NCBI RefSeq assembly: GCF_000758525.1
Contig: NZ_CP009241.1
Coordinates: 3,844,001-3,908,000, forward strand
Source of the DNA: Paenibacillus sp. FSL H7-0357
GTDB taxonomy: Bacteria > Bacillota > Bacilli > Paenibacillales > Paenibacillaceae
DNA: 64,000 nt
Direction of reading: 5' to 3'
Positions 34,286-44,032 of the stretch are shown piece by piece. Both the position numbers and the translations under genes were made by a program. Position 1 is the first letter of the stretch. Each line of letters opens with the position of its first letter. The notes beneath the pieces are model-generated. The model was given only the letters and a program-made list of their open reading frames with translations. It searched no databases and was not told the origin of the DNA.

Positions 34286-34771
34286 ATGAAGCAACCAGAG
34301 ATAAGAAAAGCCGCCGTCAAAGATGGCATAACCGTATCAAAGATTATTACTGAATCATTTAAAAGACGAACCGAATTACTTCAGGTATCAGAAACAGAAT
34401 ATCCCAATCATGTTGCGTTTGAAACGGAAAGGATGGCAATAACCAGAATTAACAATTCAACGGTTAAGATTTTATTTGTGAATGATGAACCAATAGGGAC
34501 CATAGGCACCCGGCAGGAAGGAGAGATTGGAATTATTGATAGACTGGCTATCCTCCCATCCTACAGAGGTGAAAATTACGGAAGGTTATTATTAGAGCAT
34601 TCAGAAAATGAATTATTTAACAACGATTGTACAGAAATACATATTTCCTTAGTTGCCAGCTATCAAAATTTAAGGAGGTTTTATGTTGAACACGGGTATA
34701 CCTGCATAAGTTCAACAACTCTATCAGGCTTGCCCTGTGAAGTGCTTTCATTACGAAAATATAAAAGATGA
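34286..34771 (+). CDS. GNAT-family N-acetyltransferase
   Basis: 161 residues. Acetyl-CoA binding motif A is visible as IDRLAILPSYRGENYGRLLLE, followed by ISLVASYQNLRRFYVEHGY (motif B). TTGAGGTGAAGAT precedes ATG 34286. Substrate unknown. A-T rich compared with the neighbouring hydrolase. Confidence 0.85.
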   Translation: MKQPEIRKAAVKDGITVSKIITESFKRRTELLQVSETEYPNHVAFETERMAITRINNSTVKILFVNDEPIGTIGTRQEGEIGIIDRLAILPSYRGENYGRLLLEHSENELFNNDCTEIHISLVASYQNLRRFYVEHGYTCISSTTLSGLPCEVLSLRKYKR

Positions 34772-34785
34772 GTTGAGCTGAGAAT

Positions 34786-34898
34786 GGACCATGGTGCATT
34801 ACCGGGAAGAGAAGAAGGCCGATACAGAAGCCTTTATACAATTTCTCCAGGATCTTCTCTCTGCCTATTCGAATAGAAAAAACGCCTTAGAATCTTAA
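34786..34898 (+). pseudogene. Possible transposase fragment
   Basis: One frame reads VHYREEKKADTEAFIQFLQDLL (split here as VHYREEKKADTE and AFIQFLQDLLSAY) and then stops at 34896. This resembles the middle of IS630-type DDE transposases, but the fragment is only about 35 residues, without start or catalytic context. The stretch 34899-35010 shows nothing recognisable. Confidence 0.3.
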
Positions 34899-35010
34899 TT
34901 GTGGTCTATATAGTTGCTATATACCACAGCATATGATATTTTTGTATGAAAATAACAGTACTTTGTACACGCTCTAAAGTTCACCTAGTAATGTTAATAT
35001 CTACAAGAGG

Positions 35011-35116
35011 TTAAGATTGTTTTTAACTATTGTTTAAATTAGGAATAGGCCAACAAACGACCACCCTGGAAATGAAGTTGGCTGTCTCTTCAACATTATT
35101 AAGAAAGCGCTTACAA
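35011..35116 (+). promoter_or_regulatory. 11-bp-phased repeats and a cre site before the orphan regulator
   Basis: TTAAGA (35011), TTTAAC (35022) and TTTAAA (35033) are phased by 11 bp, as expected for an OmpR-type binding site, possibly autoregulation. AAGAAAGCGCTTACAA (35101-35116) matches the CcpA cre consensus WTGNAARCGNWWWCAW with one mismatch and lies just before the ribosome binding site. Confidence 0.55.
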
Positions 35117-35139
35117 ATCTTATGAAAGGAGAAAATTGA

Positions 35140-35862
35140 ATGCGGGAAAAAATTATAATCATTGATGATGATACTGAAACTCGCAAAATATTGGTTCAAT
35201 CCTTACTAGAGCATGAATATGAAGCTGTTGGATACCCTCACAGCGGACAAGCATTGGTAAGCTTCATTCATTCTCACGATCCTGATTTAATTATTCTTGA
35301 CCTGTCAATGCCAGGGGCGGGCGGCTTGAACTTATGCACGGAATTGCGTAAATTCAGCGATAAACCAGTCCTTATTACAAGTCATCATACCGAAGATTAT
35401 CTTAGGATTGAAGCCTTGAACCGGGGGGCAGATGAGTTTATTGCCAAACCCTCCAGCTTTGAGGTATTGCTCGCCCGGATCAGAGCACACCTCCGCAGGT
35501 ATAAACGGGCTTTCCCTGTTAATCAACGTCATTTAATTGTTTATCCAGGCCTGCAGATCGATCCTACTACCCACACAGTAATGGTCTATGGCAAGGAAGT
35601 CTCTTTATCCTCTAAAGAATTCCGACTCCTTGTTGTTCTCGCAAAGAACCCGAATCGAGTATTCCACACCGAAACCTTATACGATCTTATTTGGAAAGAC
35701 ATTAAGCATGGGGACATACGAACCGTCATGGTCCATATTTATAAATTGCGGCAAAAAATTGAAAAAAAACCGAGTGAACCGCTATATATTCATACTGTCA
35801 GAGGTGCCGGCTATAAATTTAACGGATCGGTTTCACTATTGATGGAATCCATGGATGCGTAG
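35140..35862 (+). CDS. Orphan OmpR-family response regulator
   Basis: 240 residues. Receiver with IDDDTE, Asp54 in LIILDLSMPG, Ser in ITSHH in the usual Thr/Ser position and Lys in AKPSSF; winged helix with SLSSKEFRLLVVLA and RTVMVHIYKLRQKI. AAAGGAG at 35125 supports ATG 35140. No histidine kinase is adjacent. The next gene is the giant amylase, whose promoter carries the same 11-bp CTTTAAC repeat, so the regulator probably controls starch degradation. Confidence 0.9.
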   Translation: MREKIIIIDDDTETRKILVQSLLEHEYEAVGYPHSGQALVSFIHSHDPDLIILDLSMPGAGGLNLCTELRKFSDKPVLITSHHTEDYLRIEALNRGADEFIAKPSSFEVLLARIRAHLRRYKRAFPVNQRHLIVYPGLQIDPTTHTVMVYGKEVSLSSKEFRLLVVLAKNPNRVFHTETLYDLIWKDIKHGDIRTVMVHIYKLRQKIEKKPSEPLYIHTVRGAGYKFNGSVSLLMESMDA

Positions 35863-35920
35863 TATTAAAACACCGTTTATCGAATAATCTAAGACTTTGC
35901 TAAAAAAACTTATTTCATTA

Positions 35921-35977
35921 CTTTAACTAGACTTTAACATACGTTGGTAAGATGGACTTGGATGCAAACGATTGCAG
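35921..35977 (+). promoter_or_regulatory. Regulatory region of the amylase gene: direct repeat and cre site
   Basis: CTTTAAC at 35921 and 35932 repeats with an 11-bp step. ATGCAAACGATTGCAG (35962-35977) fits the CcpA cre consensus with two mismatches and contains the 14-bp palindrome-like TGCAAACGATTGCA. A -10-like TAAGAT lies at 35948. Arrangement suggests activation by a phased-repeat regulator and catabolite repression by CcpA. Confidence 0.6.
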
Positions 35978-36074
35978 TCCGCAAAAAACCAGCTTTTTAG
36001 CAGTATATACCTTGCTGGTTTACGGATCACATACTCGTTTTCATACCAAAGGGTACAGGAGGAGAAAAAAGCTA

Positions 36075-39000
36075 ATGGTGAAAAAGAGTTGCAAAGTATT
36101 TCTAAGCATGATGCTGCTCTGCTCAATGCTGTGGAGCGTTGCAGTATTGCCAGCGGGCCAAGCAACAGCGGCCACAGTGACCCCGACAGCACCGTCCACA
36201 GCAGCGTCTGCAACAACCAGCAACGCGCCGGTTAATAACACGATGATGCAGTTTTTCGAATGGAATACACCTAAGGATGGTGGACATTGGAACCATCTTG
36301 CTGCCGAAGCAGCTAATCTGAGCGATGTGGGGATCACGGCAATCTGGATACCCCCTGCTTATAAAGGCCATGTGGGAACCGACGATGTTGGTTATGGCGT
36401 TTACGATTTCTACGATCTGGGTGAATTCAACCAGAAAGGAACCGTACGTACCAAATATGGTACAAAAGCTGAACTGAAATCGGCGATCAGCTCGCTTCAC
36501 AACAACAATGTTCAAGTCTACGGCGATATCGTTGTCAACCATATGTTGGGCGGCGATCAAAGCGAGAACATTAAAGTGACACAAGTACAGGGCAACAACC
36601 GCAACCAGACGATTGGCGAGTTTAATACAAACGTTTGGACAAAATACAATTTTGATGGCCGCAACAATGCCTATTCCAATTTCAAATGGAATTGGACGCA
36701 TTTTGACGGTTCAGGTGACTACGATAAAATTTACCGCTTTCCAGACAAAGCATGGGATTGGGAAGTTAGCACCGAGAACGGTAACTATGACTACCTGATG
36801 GGTACCGACATTGACTATGACAACACTGCAGTTGCAGATGAAATAAAAAAATGGGGCGTATGGTATGTCAACGAAATGGGTCTGGATGGTTACAGACTAG
36901 ATGCTGTTAAACATATCAAATACGGCTTCATGAAGGAGTTTGTAGAAAATGCCCGTGCCAAAACAGGTAAAGAGTTGTTCACTGTCGGTGAATTTATCGG
37001 TGGTACAGCTGAATTGAATTCCTACCTGGGCAAAGTGAATCAAAGCATGTCCTTATTTGATTTCCCGCTCCGCAACAACTTTGCGACAGCTTCCAGTTCC
37101 AACGGAGGTTATAGCATGCGCAACCTGGCCAGCGGAACATTGACGGGAACAAATTCGGATAAATCCGTTACTTTCATTGAAAATCATGATACGCAGCCTG
37201 ACCGTTCAGATGCTCATGGCGCACAGGTTCTTGATTGGTTTAAACCGCTTGCTTATGCGTACACTCTGACACGACAGGAAGGTTATCCTTCAGTATTCTA
37301 TGGTGACTACTATGGAACCAGAAGCAGCAACACTGCTGGTCCTGGAACAGGAAAAATTAAATCGCTGAAGAGCAAGCTTGATCCGCTTCTGAAAGCACGC
37401 AAGGATTACGCTTACGGTAAACAAAACGACTATCTTGATAGTGATGACATGATCGGCTGGACTCGTGAAGGTTTGGCTTCCAAACCAAACTCCGGATTGG
37501 CAACGGTCATGACAGACCGTGCCGGCGGATCGAAAACGATGTATGTGGGAACAAGCCACGCCGGTGAACAATGGAAAGATATCACAGGCAACTTCTCTGA
37601 TAAAGTAACTATCGGCTCCAGCGGTAATGGTACATTCAAGGTTAAAGAGGGTTCTGTATCGGTATGGGTACCAGATGTGGCAACTCCAACCGATCAAGCC
37701 CCTACAGTACCAACAAATGTACAAGGAACAGCAGTAGGCACTACATCTGTAAATCTGAGTTGGACAGCTTCTACTGACGACAAGGGAGTTGCTAAATACG
37801 AGGTTTATCGTGACAGCGCTCTCATTGGTGAATCCACCAGCACTACTTACAACGATTCAACAGTAGCAGCCAACAAGACCTACGCCTATACGGTTAAGTC
37901 TGTAGATACAATCGGACAGAAATCAGGCTTCAGCGTTGAGGCTACTGTTACCGTCGGCGGCGGAGGAACGCAAGATCAGCTTCCAACTGCGCCAACGAAT
38001 GTGAAGGGAACAGCAATAGGCACAACATCTGTCAACCTGACATGGAGTCCTTCCACGGATGACAAGGATGTTGTGAAATATGAGATTTACCGTGACGGTA
38101 CGCTAAAAGGCGAAGCCACGGGAACAGCATATTCAGACAACACTATAGTGAATGACAAAACGTATTCCTACACAGTCAAGGCTGTAGATACAATCGGACA
38201 GAATTCAGCATATAGTGTTCCTGCTGTCGTGAAAATCGGCAACGGTGGACAGCAGCAGCAAGAAGCAAGCTTATTCAGTTGGGATAATGCAAACGTTTAC
38301 TTCGTCATGACAGACCGTTTCAATAACGGTAATACCAGCAATGACGGCGCTTATGGCAGACCTAAGACTGATGCTTGGGGCTCGAATGTGGGTACATTCC
38401 ACGGTGGAGATATTAAAGGTTTGACCAAGAAGCTGGAAGAAGGCTACTTCACAGATTTGGGTACAAATGCAATATGGATCTCGGCTCCGTGGGAACAAAT
38501 GCACGGCTGGGTAGGCGGTAAAGACGGTGACTTTGCTCACTATGGCTACCATGGCTATTATGCACTTGATTTCACTGCGATGGACAAGAGTATGGGCACC
38601 ATTGATGAAATGCGCGAGTTCGTTGACCTCGCTCATACCAAAGGAATTCGTGTTGTCCTTGACGTGGTTATGAACCATGTCGCTTATCCGACACTTGTGG
38701 ATATGGCGGAATACGGATACGGTGACCGCGGCGGACTCGCCGGAAACTGGACTCCGGATAAAGGCCAAGGCCAGAACTGGCACACGCACAACAACATTAT
38801 GAACACAAATAATTCCAGTGCATGGGCTTCCTGGTGGGGCAGCAGTTGGATTCGCGCCAACACTATTGCGGGTTACGATCAATGCGGCAGCAACGATCAG
38901 ACGCTGTGTGTAGGGTTCCTGCCTGATATTAAGACCGAATCCACTAGTGGTACCAGTTTGCCGCCGCTACTGAAGACGAAGTTCAACAAAGAAACAAGCG

Positions 39001-42000
39001 GTTACGACAACTGGATCGTTCCGGCTGCCAAGCAATACCGCAAAGATCTGAATGTCGCCCCTAAGGATTACATGATCAAATGGCTGTCTTCATGGGTCGA
39101 AGAATTCGGAGTTGATGGTTTCCGTATTGATACTGCGAAGCATGTTCAAGCAGACAAATGGAAAGAACTCAAGACAAGCGCAAGTAGTGCGCTTGCGAAA
39201 TGGAGACAGAATAACCCGTCGAAACCGGGAGCAGATTGGACAGATAACTTCTGGATGACAGGGGAAGTTTGGGGTCAAGGCCTTGGAAGAGACAGCACTT
39301 ATTTCGATAACGGGTTTGATTCCTTAATCAACTTTTCTTTCCAAGGTGCGAATATGAGTGACCTGGAAGGCCTTTTCTCCCGATATGCAAGTGAATTAAA
39401 TGGAGATCTGCCTAACTATAATATGCTCAGCTATCTTTCTTCCCACGATAAAGGGTTGTACACCCGTGGAGGCTTGATTCAGGCAGGCACCGCGCTTCTG
39501 CTTCTTCCGGGCGGAGTGCAGACGTACTATGGAGATGAAACGGCAAGACCGTTCGGGGCTACTGGCTCTGACCCGTATCAGGGTACGCGCTCATTCATGA
39601 ACTGGAGCGGCATTAACCAAGGTGTTCTGTCACACTGGCAGAAGATTGGGCAATTCAGAAACAATCACATTGCAGTAGGTGCAGGAACTCATAAGAAAAT
39701 TGCAGACAGCCCGTATACGTTCTCACGCACCTATGAGAAGGATGATGTTCTGGATAAAGTAGTCGTGGCTACAGGAGCTTCCGGAACTGTGGATGTGAAT
39801 GTATCCGGCATCTTCCCGGATGGCACTACGGTACGCGATACTTACACGCAGAACGAAGTGGTTGTAAGCGGAGGCAAGGCCAAATTCACTGCTGGAACCA
39901 ACGGCGTTATTCTGATTGAAAATGTTGGCGTAAACAAAAAGTTCCCGGTTCTGACGGCCTCACCAGCAGGCGGTAAATTCAAAACCGAAACTACCTCTGT
40001 AACGCTTTCGATCAAGAATGCGGACAGCGGCAAGTACACGCTGGATGGCAGTGATCCGGTTAACGGAACTGCATTTACCAATGGAACAACAATCACAATT
40101 GGCGCAGACATGGCCATTAATGACAAGAAAACACTGAAGATGTACGCCACGAATGAAAATGGCGAAGGTACGGCGTCGCACGATTTTACTAAGGGTGATC
40201 CTAACGCCAAGCTGGAAGTTTACCTCAAGAAACCGGCTGGATGGGGAACACCTTCCATTTACTTCTACGACACAGCACCTAAGGACAATGACCCAACCTG
40301 GGCTACAGCTCCAGCTATGACAAGCGCTGGCGGAGACTGGTATGTCTACAGCTTCGACAAAGCTGAACAAGCTACAATTATCTTTAAAGACAGCACAGGT
40401 AAACAAGTGCCTGCTCAGAACCAAGCTGGATTCACCAGAACAGCAACAGGCTGGTATGACGGAAGCGCTTGGTCCGATACAGATCCGCGTGTCGTGACTA
40501 AACCGACGGCTCCATCGAACCTGGCTAGTTCTGTAAAGACAGACAAGACAGTAACATTGACTTGGAATGCGTCCACTGACAGCTCCGGAATTGCCGGATA
40601 CGACGTATACCGTAACAATGTGAAGGTTGGATCGGCTACAGCAGCGACTTATAAGGACACAGGCTTGACTGCAGAAACAACGTATACCTATAAAGTTATT
40701 GCCAGAAGCCAAACCGGCGGAACCTCCGATCCAAGTAACGAGCTCAGCGTTAAGACTAACCCGTCTGAACAAGGCACAGACAACACCGTTACGGTTTACT
40801 ACAAAAAGGGATACGCAACTCCCTACATTCACTACCGCGCTGAAGGTGGCAACTGGACAGCCAGTCCTGGTGTGAAGATGGAGGATTCTGTAATTCCGGG
40901 ATATGCTGTGCACACGATTGACCTGGGAACCTCATTGGCAACACGAGCAGAGGTAGCATTCAACAATGGCAGCGGTCAATGGGACAGCAACAATCAAAAG
41001 AACTATTTCTTCAATATAGGCGACAATACCTATGACACAGGTAAAGTGACCGCTGGTAAACCGGAAGGTCCAAAGCCAGGAAATAAGGTTACCGTCTACT
41101 ACAAAGAGGGCTGGACAAATGTAAACATTCATTATCGCGCCGAGGGTGGTACCTGGACATCCGTTCCAGGTGTGAAGATGGAGAATGATTCGTTGAACCC
41201 TGGCTACAAAAAAATAACTGTTGATATTGGAACCGCTAGCCGTCTGGAAGCTTGTTTCAATAACGGAAGCAATGTTTGGGACACCAACAATCAGAAGAAC
41301 TACTTCTTCAACGCAGGCGACAATATTTACATTCCTGGCAACAATAATGCTGCAGGACAAGTGAAGCTTGGGGAGAAACCGGTGGGAGTAGATACGATTG
41401 CTCCTTCAGTTCCAGCTAACCTGGCTGGCAATCTCAGCAGTGGAACTCCTAAGACGATCACTTTGTCTTGGGGTGCCTCTACTGACAATATTGGCGTAGC
41501 AGATTATCAAATTACCCGTAAGGCTGGTACAAGCACGGAGACATTTACGGTGAATGTAACAACTTTTATCGACAGCACGGTAACGGAAGGTACGACTTAC
41601 AAGTACCAAGTCCGTGCTCGTGATGCTGCAAATAATTTCTCTGCTAACAGCAATGAAGTAATCATTGAAACTTCAGCCGGAACCGATACAGAGGCGCCAA
41701 GCGTTCCAGCCAGTCTTATATCGACCGGTAAGACAACTTCAACGGTGAGTCTGTCCTGGGCAGCTTCAACAGATAATGTGGCTGTAGCAGGTTACGACAT
41801 CTATCGTGGTGCAGTAAAAGCAGGAACATCAACAACACCTGCATTCACGGACACCGGTTTGGCTGAAGAAACATCATATACCTACACTGTAAAAGCTTTC
41901 GATGCTGCAAATAACTTCTCAGCAGCAAGTGCTGAGCTTACAGTGGTCACATTGAAAGGAACGATCGTTATTCCTGGTGGTGACAAGCCCTATTCCACTA

Positions 42001-42857
42001 ATCCTTCATTTGGTAAACGCGTAACTACTCCAATCACAATTGACGGAACTAACAGTGGTGAATGGACAGATGACATGCTGATTGCTATTGACATGGCCGG
42101 CGATGATCCGCGTACACTTGGCAGCAATTGGTCTCTTCATGAAGCGCCAATGGATCTTAGCCATCTGTGGGCAGCTTGGGACAACGAGTTCCTGTATTTG
42201 GCTTGGCAGTATATAGATGTTACAGACATCGTTGATCCTGCTAATGCTGGTTCTGCAGGCGGTACAACGATCCGCTCCATGGATATGCCGCAGACGATTG
42301 CCATTGATACGATTCGTGGTGCTGGTGCAACAAATGATATGTGGAAGAAGAATGGAAATCAGCCGCTCTGGGGCGGGCTGGATCTACCTGATTATCAATT
42401 CAACATCGCTTCGAATATGTTCCACTCCGGTTACATTTCCAGAGCCGTAAACGGTGTGTTCCCTGTCGACGATGCTGGAGTGAACTATAAGACAGGCGCA
42501 GCAGCAGGTATTACCGTTAAATTTGCTAAAGGCAAAGGTTATACATCCCTGTGGGGCGTGAAAGATGCTGATGATGTTAATGATTCAAGCAAGCTTGTAA
42601 ACTTCATGGCACTTGGCCACGATCCAAATCGTGACACGCTCTATGAAGCGAAAATTCCTCTCAGCGCACTCGGAAATCCGGATATTGAAAATGCAGGTAT
42701 CGGCATAATGCTGCACCAAGGCGAGTACTCGCCAATGGACACCCTTCCAAATGATCCAGGGACTTCGAACACGCCAGGGGTTTCGGATTCCAACTCTCCA
42801 AAAGAGTGGGGCGACATAGATTTATTGACAGCACCATTCGCACGTATCGGCAGATAA
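36075..42857 (+). CDS. Giant secreted multidomain alpha-amylase with two GH13 catalytic domains
   Basis: 2260 residues. ATG 36075 follows AGGAGGA and begins a signal peptide (VKKSCKVFLSMMLLCSM, cleavage near ATAA). Order: GH13 domain 1 (about 55-530; liquefying type, MMQFFEW), catalytic D276, E306, D372; fibronectin-III repeats at about 540-630 and 636-722; GH13 domain 2 (about 733-1280), catalytic D1019, E1064, D1125, very like MalS (TDRFNNGN, WGSNVGTFHGGDIKGL, FLPDIKTES); a sugar-enzyme Ig-like domain; a CBM26-like starch module; FN3; two CBM25-like modules (NTVTVYYKKGY and NKVTVYYKEGW); two more FN3; and a C-terminal DOMON/glucodextranase-like region from about 1975. Both active sites are complete. 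It should cut starch outside the cell and bind granules tightly. No sortase or SLH anchor is seen. Confidence 0.93.
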   Translation: MVKKSCKVFLSMMLLCSMLWSVAVLPAGQATAATVTPTAPSTAASATTSNAPVNNTMMQFFEWNTPKDGGHWNHLAAEAANLSDVGITAIWIPPAYKGHVGTDDVGYGVYDFYDLGEFNQKGTVRTKYGTKAELKSAISSLHNNNVQVYGDIVVNHMLGGDQSENIKVTQVQGNNRNQTIGEFNTNVWTKYNFDGRNNAYSNFKWNWTHFDGSGDYDKIYRFPDKAWDWEVSTENGNYDYLMGTDIDYDNTAVADEIKKWGVWYVNEMGLDGYRLDAVKHIKYGFMKEFVENARAKTGKELFTVGEFIGGTAELNSYLGKVNQSMSLFDFPLRNNFATASSSNGGYSMRNLASGTLTGTNSDKSVTFIENHDTQPDRSDAHGAQVLDWFKPLAYAYTLTRQEGYPSVFYGDYYGTRSSNTAGPGTGKIKSLKSKLDPLLKARKDYAYGKQNDYLDSDDMIGWTREGLASKPNSGLATVMTDRAGGSKTMYVGTSHAGEQWKDITGNFSDKVTIGSSGNGTFKVKEGSVSVWVPDVATPTDQAPTVPTNVQGTAVGTTSVNLSWTASTDDKGVAKYEVYRDSALIGESTSTTYNDSTVAANKTYAYTVKSVDTIGQKSGFSVEATVTVGGGGTQDQLPTAPTNVKGTAIGTTSVNLTWSPSTDDKDVVKYEIYRDGTLKGEATGTAYSDNTIVNDKTYSYTVKAVDTIGQNSAYSVPAVVKIGNGGQQQQEASLFSWDNANVYFVMTDRFNNGNTSNDGAYGRPKTDAWGSNVGTFHGGDIKGLTKKLEEGYFTDLGTNAIWISAPWEQMHGWVGGKDGDFAHYGYHGYYALDFTAMDKSMGTIDEMREFVDLAHTKGIRVVLDVVMNHVAYPTLVDMAEYGYGDRGGLAGNWTPDKGQGQNWHTHNNIMNTNNSSAWASWWGSSWIRANTIAGYDQCGSNDQTLCVGFLPDIKTESTSGTSLPPLLKTKFNKETSGYDNWIVPAAKQYRKDLNVAPKDYMIKWLSSWVEEFGVDGFRIDTAKHVQADKWKELKTSASSALAKWRQNNPSKPGADWTDNFWMTGEVWGQGLGRDSTYFDNGFDSLINFSFQGANMSDLEGLFSRYASELNGDLPNYNMLSYLSSHDKGLYTRGGLIQAGTALLLLPGGVQTYYGDETARPFGATGSDPYQGTRSFMNWSGINQGVLSHWQKIGQFRNNHIAVGAGTHKKIADSPYTFSRTYEKDDVLDKVVVATGASGTVDVNVSGIFPDGTTVRDTYTQNEVVVSGGKAKFTAGTNGVILIENVGVNKKFPVLTASPAGGKFKTETTSVTLSIKNADSGKYTLDGSDPVNGTAFTNGTTITIGADMAINDKKTLKMYATNENGEGTASHDFTKGDPNAKLEVYLKKPAGWGTPSIYFYDTAPKDNDPTWATAPAMTSAGGDWYVYSFDKAEQATIIFKDSTGKQVPAQNQAGFTRTATGWYDGSAWSDTDPRVVTKPTAPSNLASSVKTDKTVTLTWNASTDSSGIAGYDVYRNNVKVGSATAATYKDTGLTAETTYTYKVIARSQTGGTSDPSNELSVKTNPSEQGTDNTVTVYYKKGYATPYIHYRAEGGNWTASPGVKMEDSVIPGYAVHTIDLGTSLATRAEVAFNNGSGQWDSNNQKNYFFNIGDNTYDTGKVTAGKPEGPKPGNKVTVYYKEGWTNVNIHYRAEGGTWTSVPGVKMENDSLNPGYKKITVDIGTASRLEACFNNGSNVWDTNNQKNYFFNAGDNIYIPGNNNAAGQVKLGEKPVGVDTIAPSVPANLAGNLSSGTPKTITLSWGASTDNIGVADYQITRKAGTSTETFTVNVTTFIDSTVTEGTTYKYQVRARDAANNFSANSNEVIIETSAGTDTEAPSVPASLISTGKTTSTVSLSWAASTDNVAVAGYDIYRGAVKAGTSTTPAFTDTGLAEETSYTYTVKAFDAANNFSAASAELTVVTLKGTIVIPGGDKPYSTNPSFGKRVTTPITIDGTNSGEWTDDMLIAIDMAGDDPRTLGSNWSLHEAPMDLSHLWAAWDNEFLYLAWQYIDVTDIVDPANAGSAGGTTIRSMDMPQTIAIDTIRGAGATNDMWKKNGNQPLWGGLDLPDYQFNIASNMFHSGYISRAVNGVFPVDDAGVNYKTGAAAGITVKFAKGKGYTSLWGVKDADDVNDSSKLVNFMALGHDPNRDTLYEAKIPLSALGNPDIENAGIGIMLHQGEYSPMDTLPNDPGTSNTPGVSDSNSPKEWGDIDLLTAPFARIGR

Positions 42858-42901
42858 TAGCGGAAGGCCATTATTGAATTACACATTCCCCGCAACAACA
42901 C

Positions 42902-42936
42902 AAAGAGGTCGGCCAGTTTTCTGGCTGACCTCTTTT
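42902..42936 (+). terminator. Intrinsic terminator of the amylase gene
   Basis: Fifteen pairs 42902-42916/42921-42935 with a TTTT loop and T-rich end. Confidence 0.9.
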
Positions 42937-42939
42937 CAA

Positions 42940-43365
42940 TGAAACACTGTCAATGAACAACAAAACCATATAGCAATCTTTTGCACATTGATATTTCCAT
43001 CTGTATAAGTTTCAGTAATGGAAAATTATAGGAAATCCAATAATTTGTGAATCATAATGATTTGTTGTTATGAAATAAATGATGAATAATAATGAAATAA
43101 AAAAAGATATTTTAGTATATATTTCACTAAAAGCATTACTATATTCCGAGTTCATGTCGATAATAAGGTCAAGATAGGCGGATATTCATAATATTTTGCT
43201 AACTCAAGGTGAAAAAGTTGTTTTTTCACTTCACAAAACTTAATATCTATGATTAAATGATTATGAAACGATAGTAAATATTTATGAAACTTATTTCACT
43301 ATGATTGCATCACGGTGATAAGCGTTCACAGCTTTTATAATACGGAAAGGGGGTGAATACAACTA
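42940..43365 (+). promoter_or_regulatory. AT-rich control region upstream of the maltodextrin operon
   Basis: No gene is seen here. TATAAT at 43336-43341 lacks a good -35, so an activator is likely. TTATGAAA recurs at 43068, 43261 and 43282 (the last two 21 bp apart), and a GTGATAAGCGTTCAC half-palindrome at 43315-43329, just before the -10, resembles a LacI/CcpA-type operator. The LacI-family gene at 50693 is a candidate binder. Confidence 0.45.
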
Positions 43366-43989
43366 TTGCATCTGTATGTCATTCGACATGGACAGTCGAC
43401 AATGAATATCGGGAAAGGGGGAGGTGCGGATTGTGAGCTGTCCGCTATAGGTTATTGGCAAGCCGAACAAATCCCATCCTTCTTCCGGAACATTAAAGTT
43501 AAGGTCATTTATTGTAGTCCACTTCGAAGAGCGATTTTATCAGCATTGCCTCTTGCGCGGTTCTGTAATTTGCCGGTAATTCTTGTTCCTGAAATGTCAG
43601 AGATGTTCCTGGAGCCTTGGACGTATTATCGGGATTACGAGTGGCAGAGTTGCGTTCAAATTGAAAGCGGTTACCAAAACGTGCGATTCATACATACACA
43701 TGATGAAAGCAAGCGATGGTGGCCGGTATGGCCGGAAGTACCGAGCTCAGTCAGAGTAAGAGTTCAGTCCTTCTACGATGCTCATATTGCTCCGGAACTT
43801 GGGACGGACGAACATATTGTCGTATTTGGGCATGGGCAGTCCACAGCGGACTTGAAACAAATCGCCAACCCTGGCGACCTCATCCCAGTCTACAATGCGG
43901 GAATCGTACAGTTCGTTATGAATGCTGCTGGTAAATGCGAGTCTGCCGTAGTCCATACAGAGCATCTTGGGGTTCATGTGTCTGATTAA
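43366..43989 (+). CDS. Histidine phosphatase (phosphoglycerate mutase-like) family protein
   Basis: 207 residues. The RHG motif YVIRHGQST contains the phospho-acceptor His; second His in VVFGHGQST; Arg in CSPLRRAI. TTG start 43366 after AAAGGGGGTG. It lies 43 bp before the maltodextrin-binding protein gene and is probably the first gene of that operon. A role in dephosphorylating a sugar phosphate is plausible, unproven. Confidence 0.85.
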   Translation: MHLYVIRHGQSTMNIGKGGGADCELSAIGYWQAEQIPSFFRNIKVKVIYCSPLRRAILSALPLARFCNLPVILVPEMSEMFLEPWTYYRDYEWQSCVQIESGYQNVRFIHTHDESKRWWPVWPEVPSSVRVRVQSFYDAHIAPELGTDEHIVVFGHGQSTADLKQIANPGDLIPVYNAGIVQFVMNAAGKCESAVVHTEHLGVHVSD

Positions 43990-44032
43990 AACTGCAACAA
44001 CAAACACAATAGATTGAAAGGGGTTTCACACA

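Noticed and set aside
35952..36074. Amylase start at 35952
   Set aside because: It would place 41 non-secretory residues before a perfect signal peptide and covers the cre site; the AGGAGGA before 36075 decides the start.
38271..40913. Long minus-strand ORFs inside the amylase gene
   Set aside because: They are mirror frames of repeat-rich, GC-balanced coding sequence; no ribosome binding site and no recognisable protein motif.
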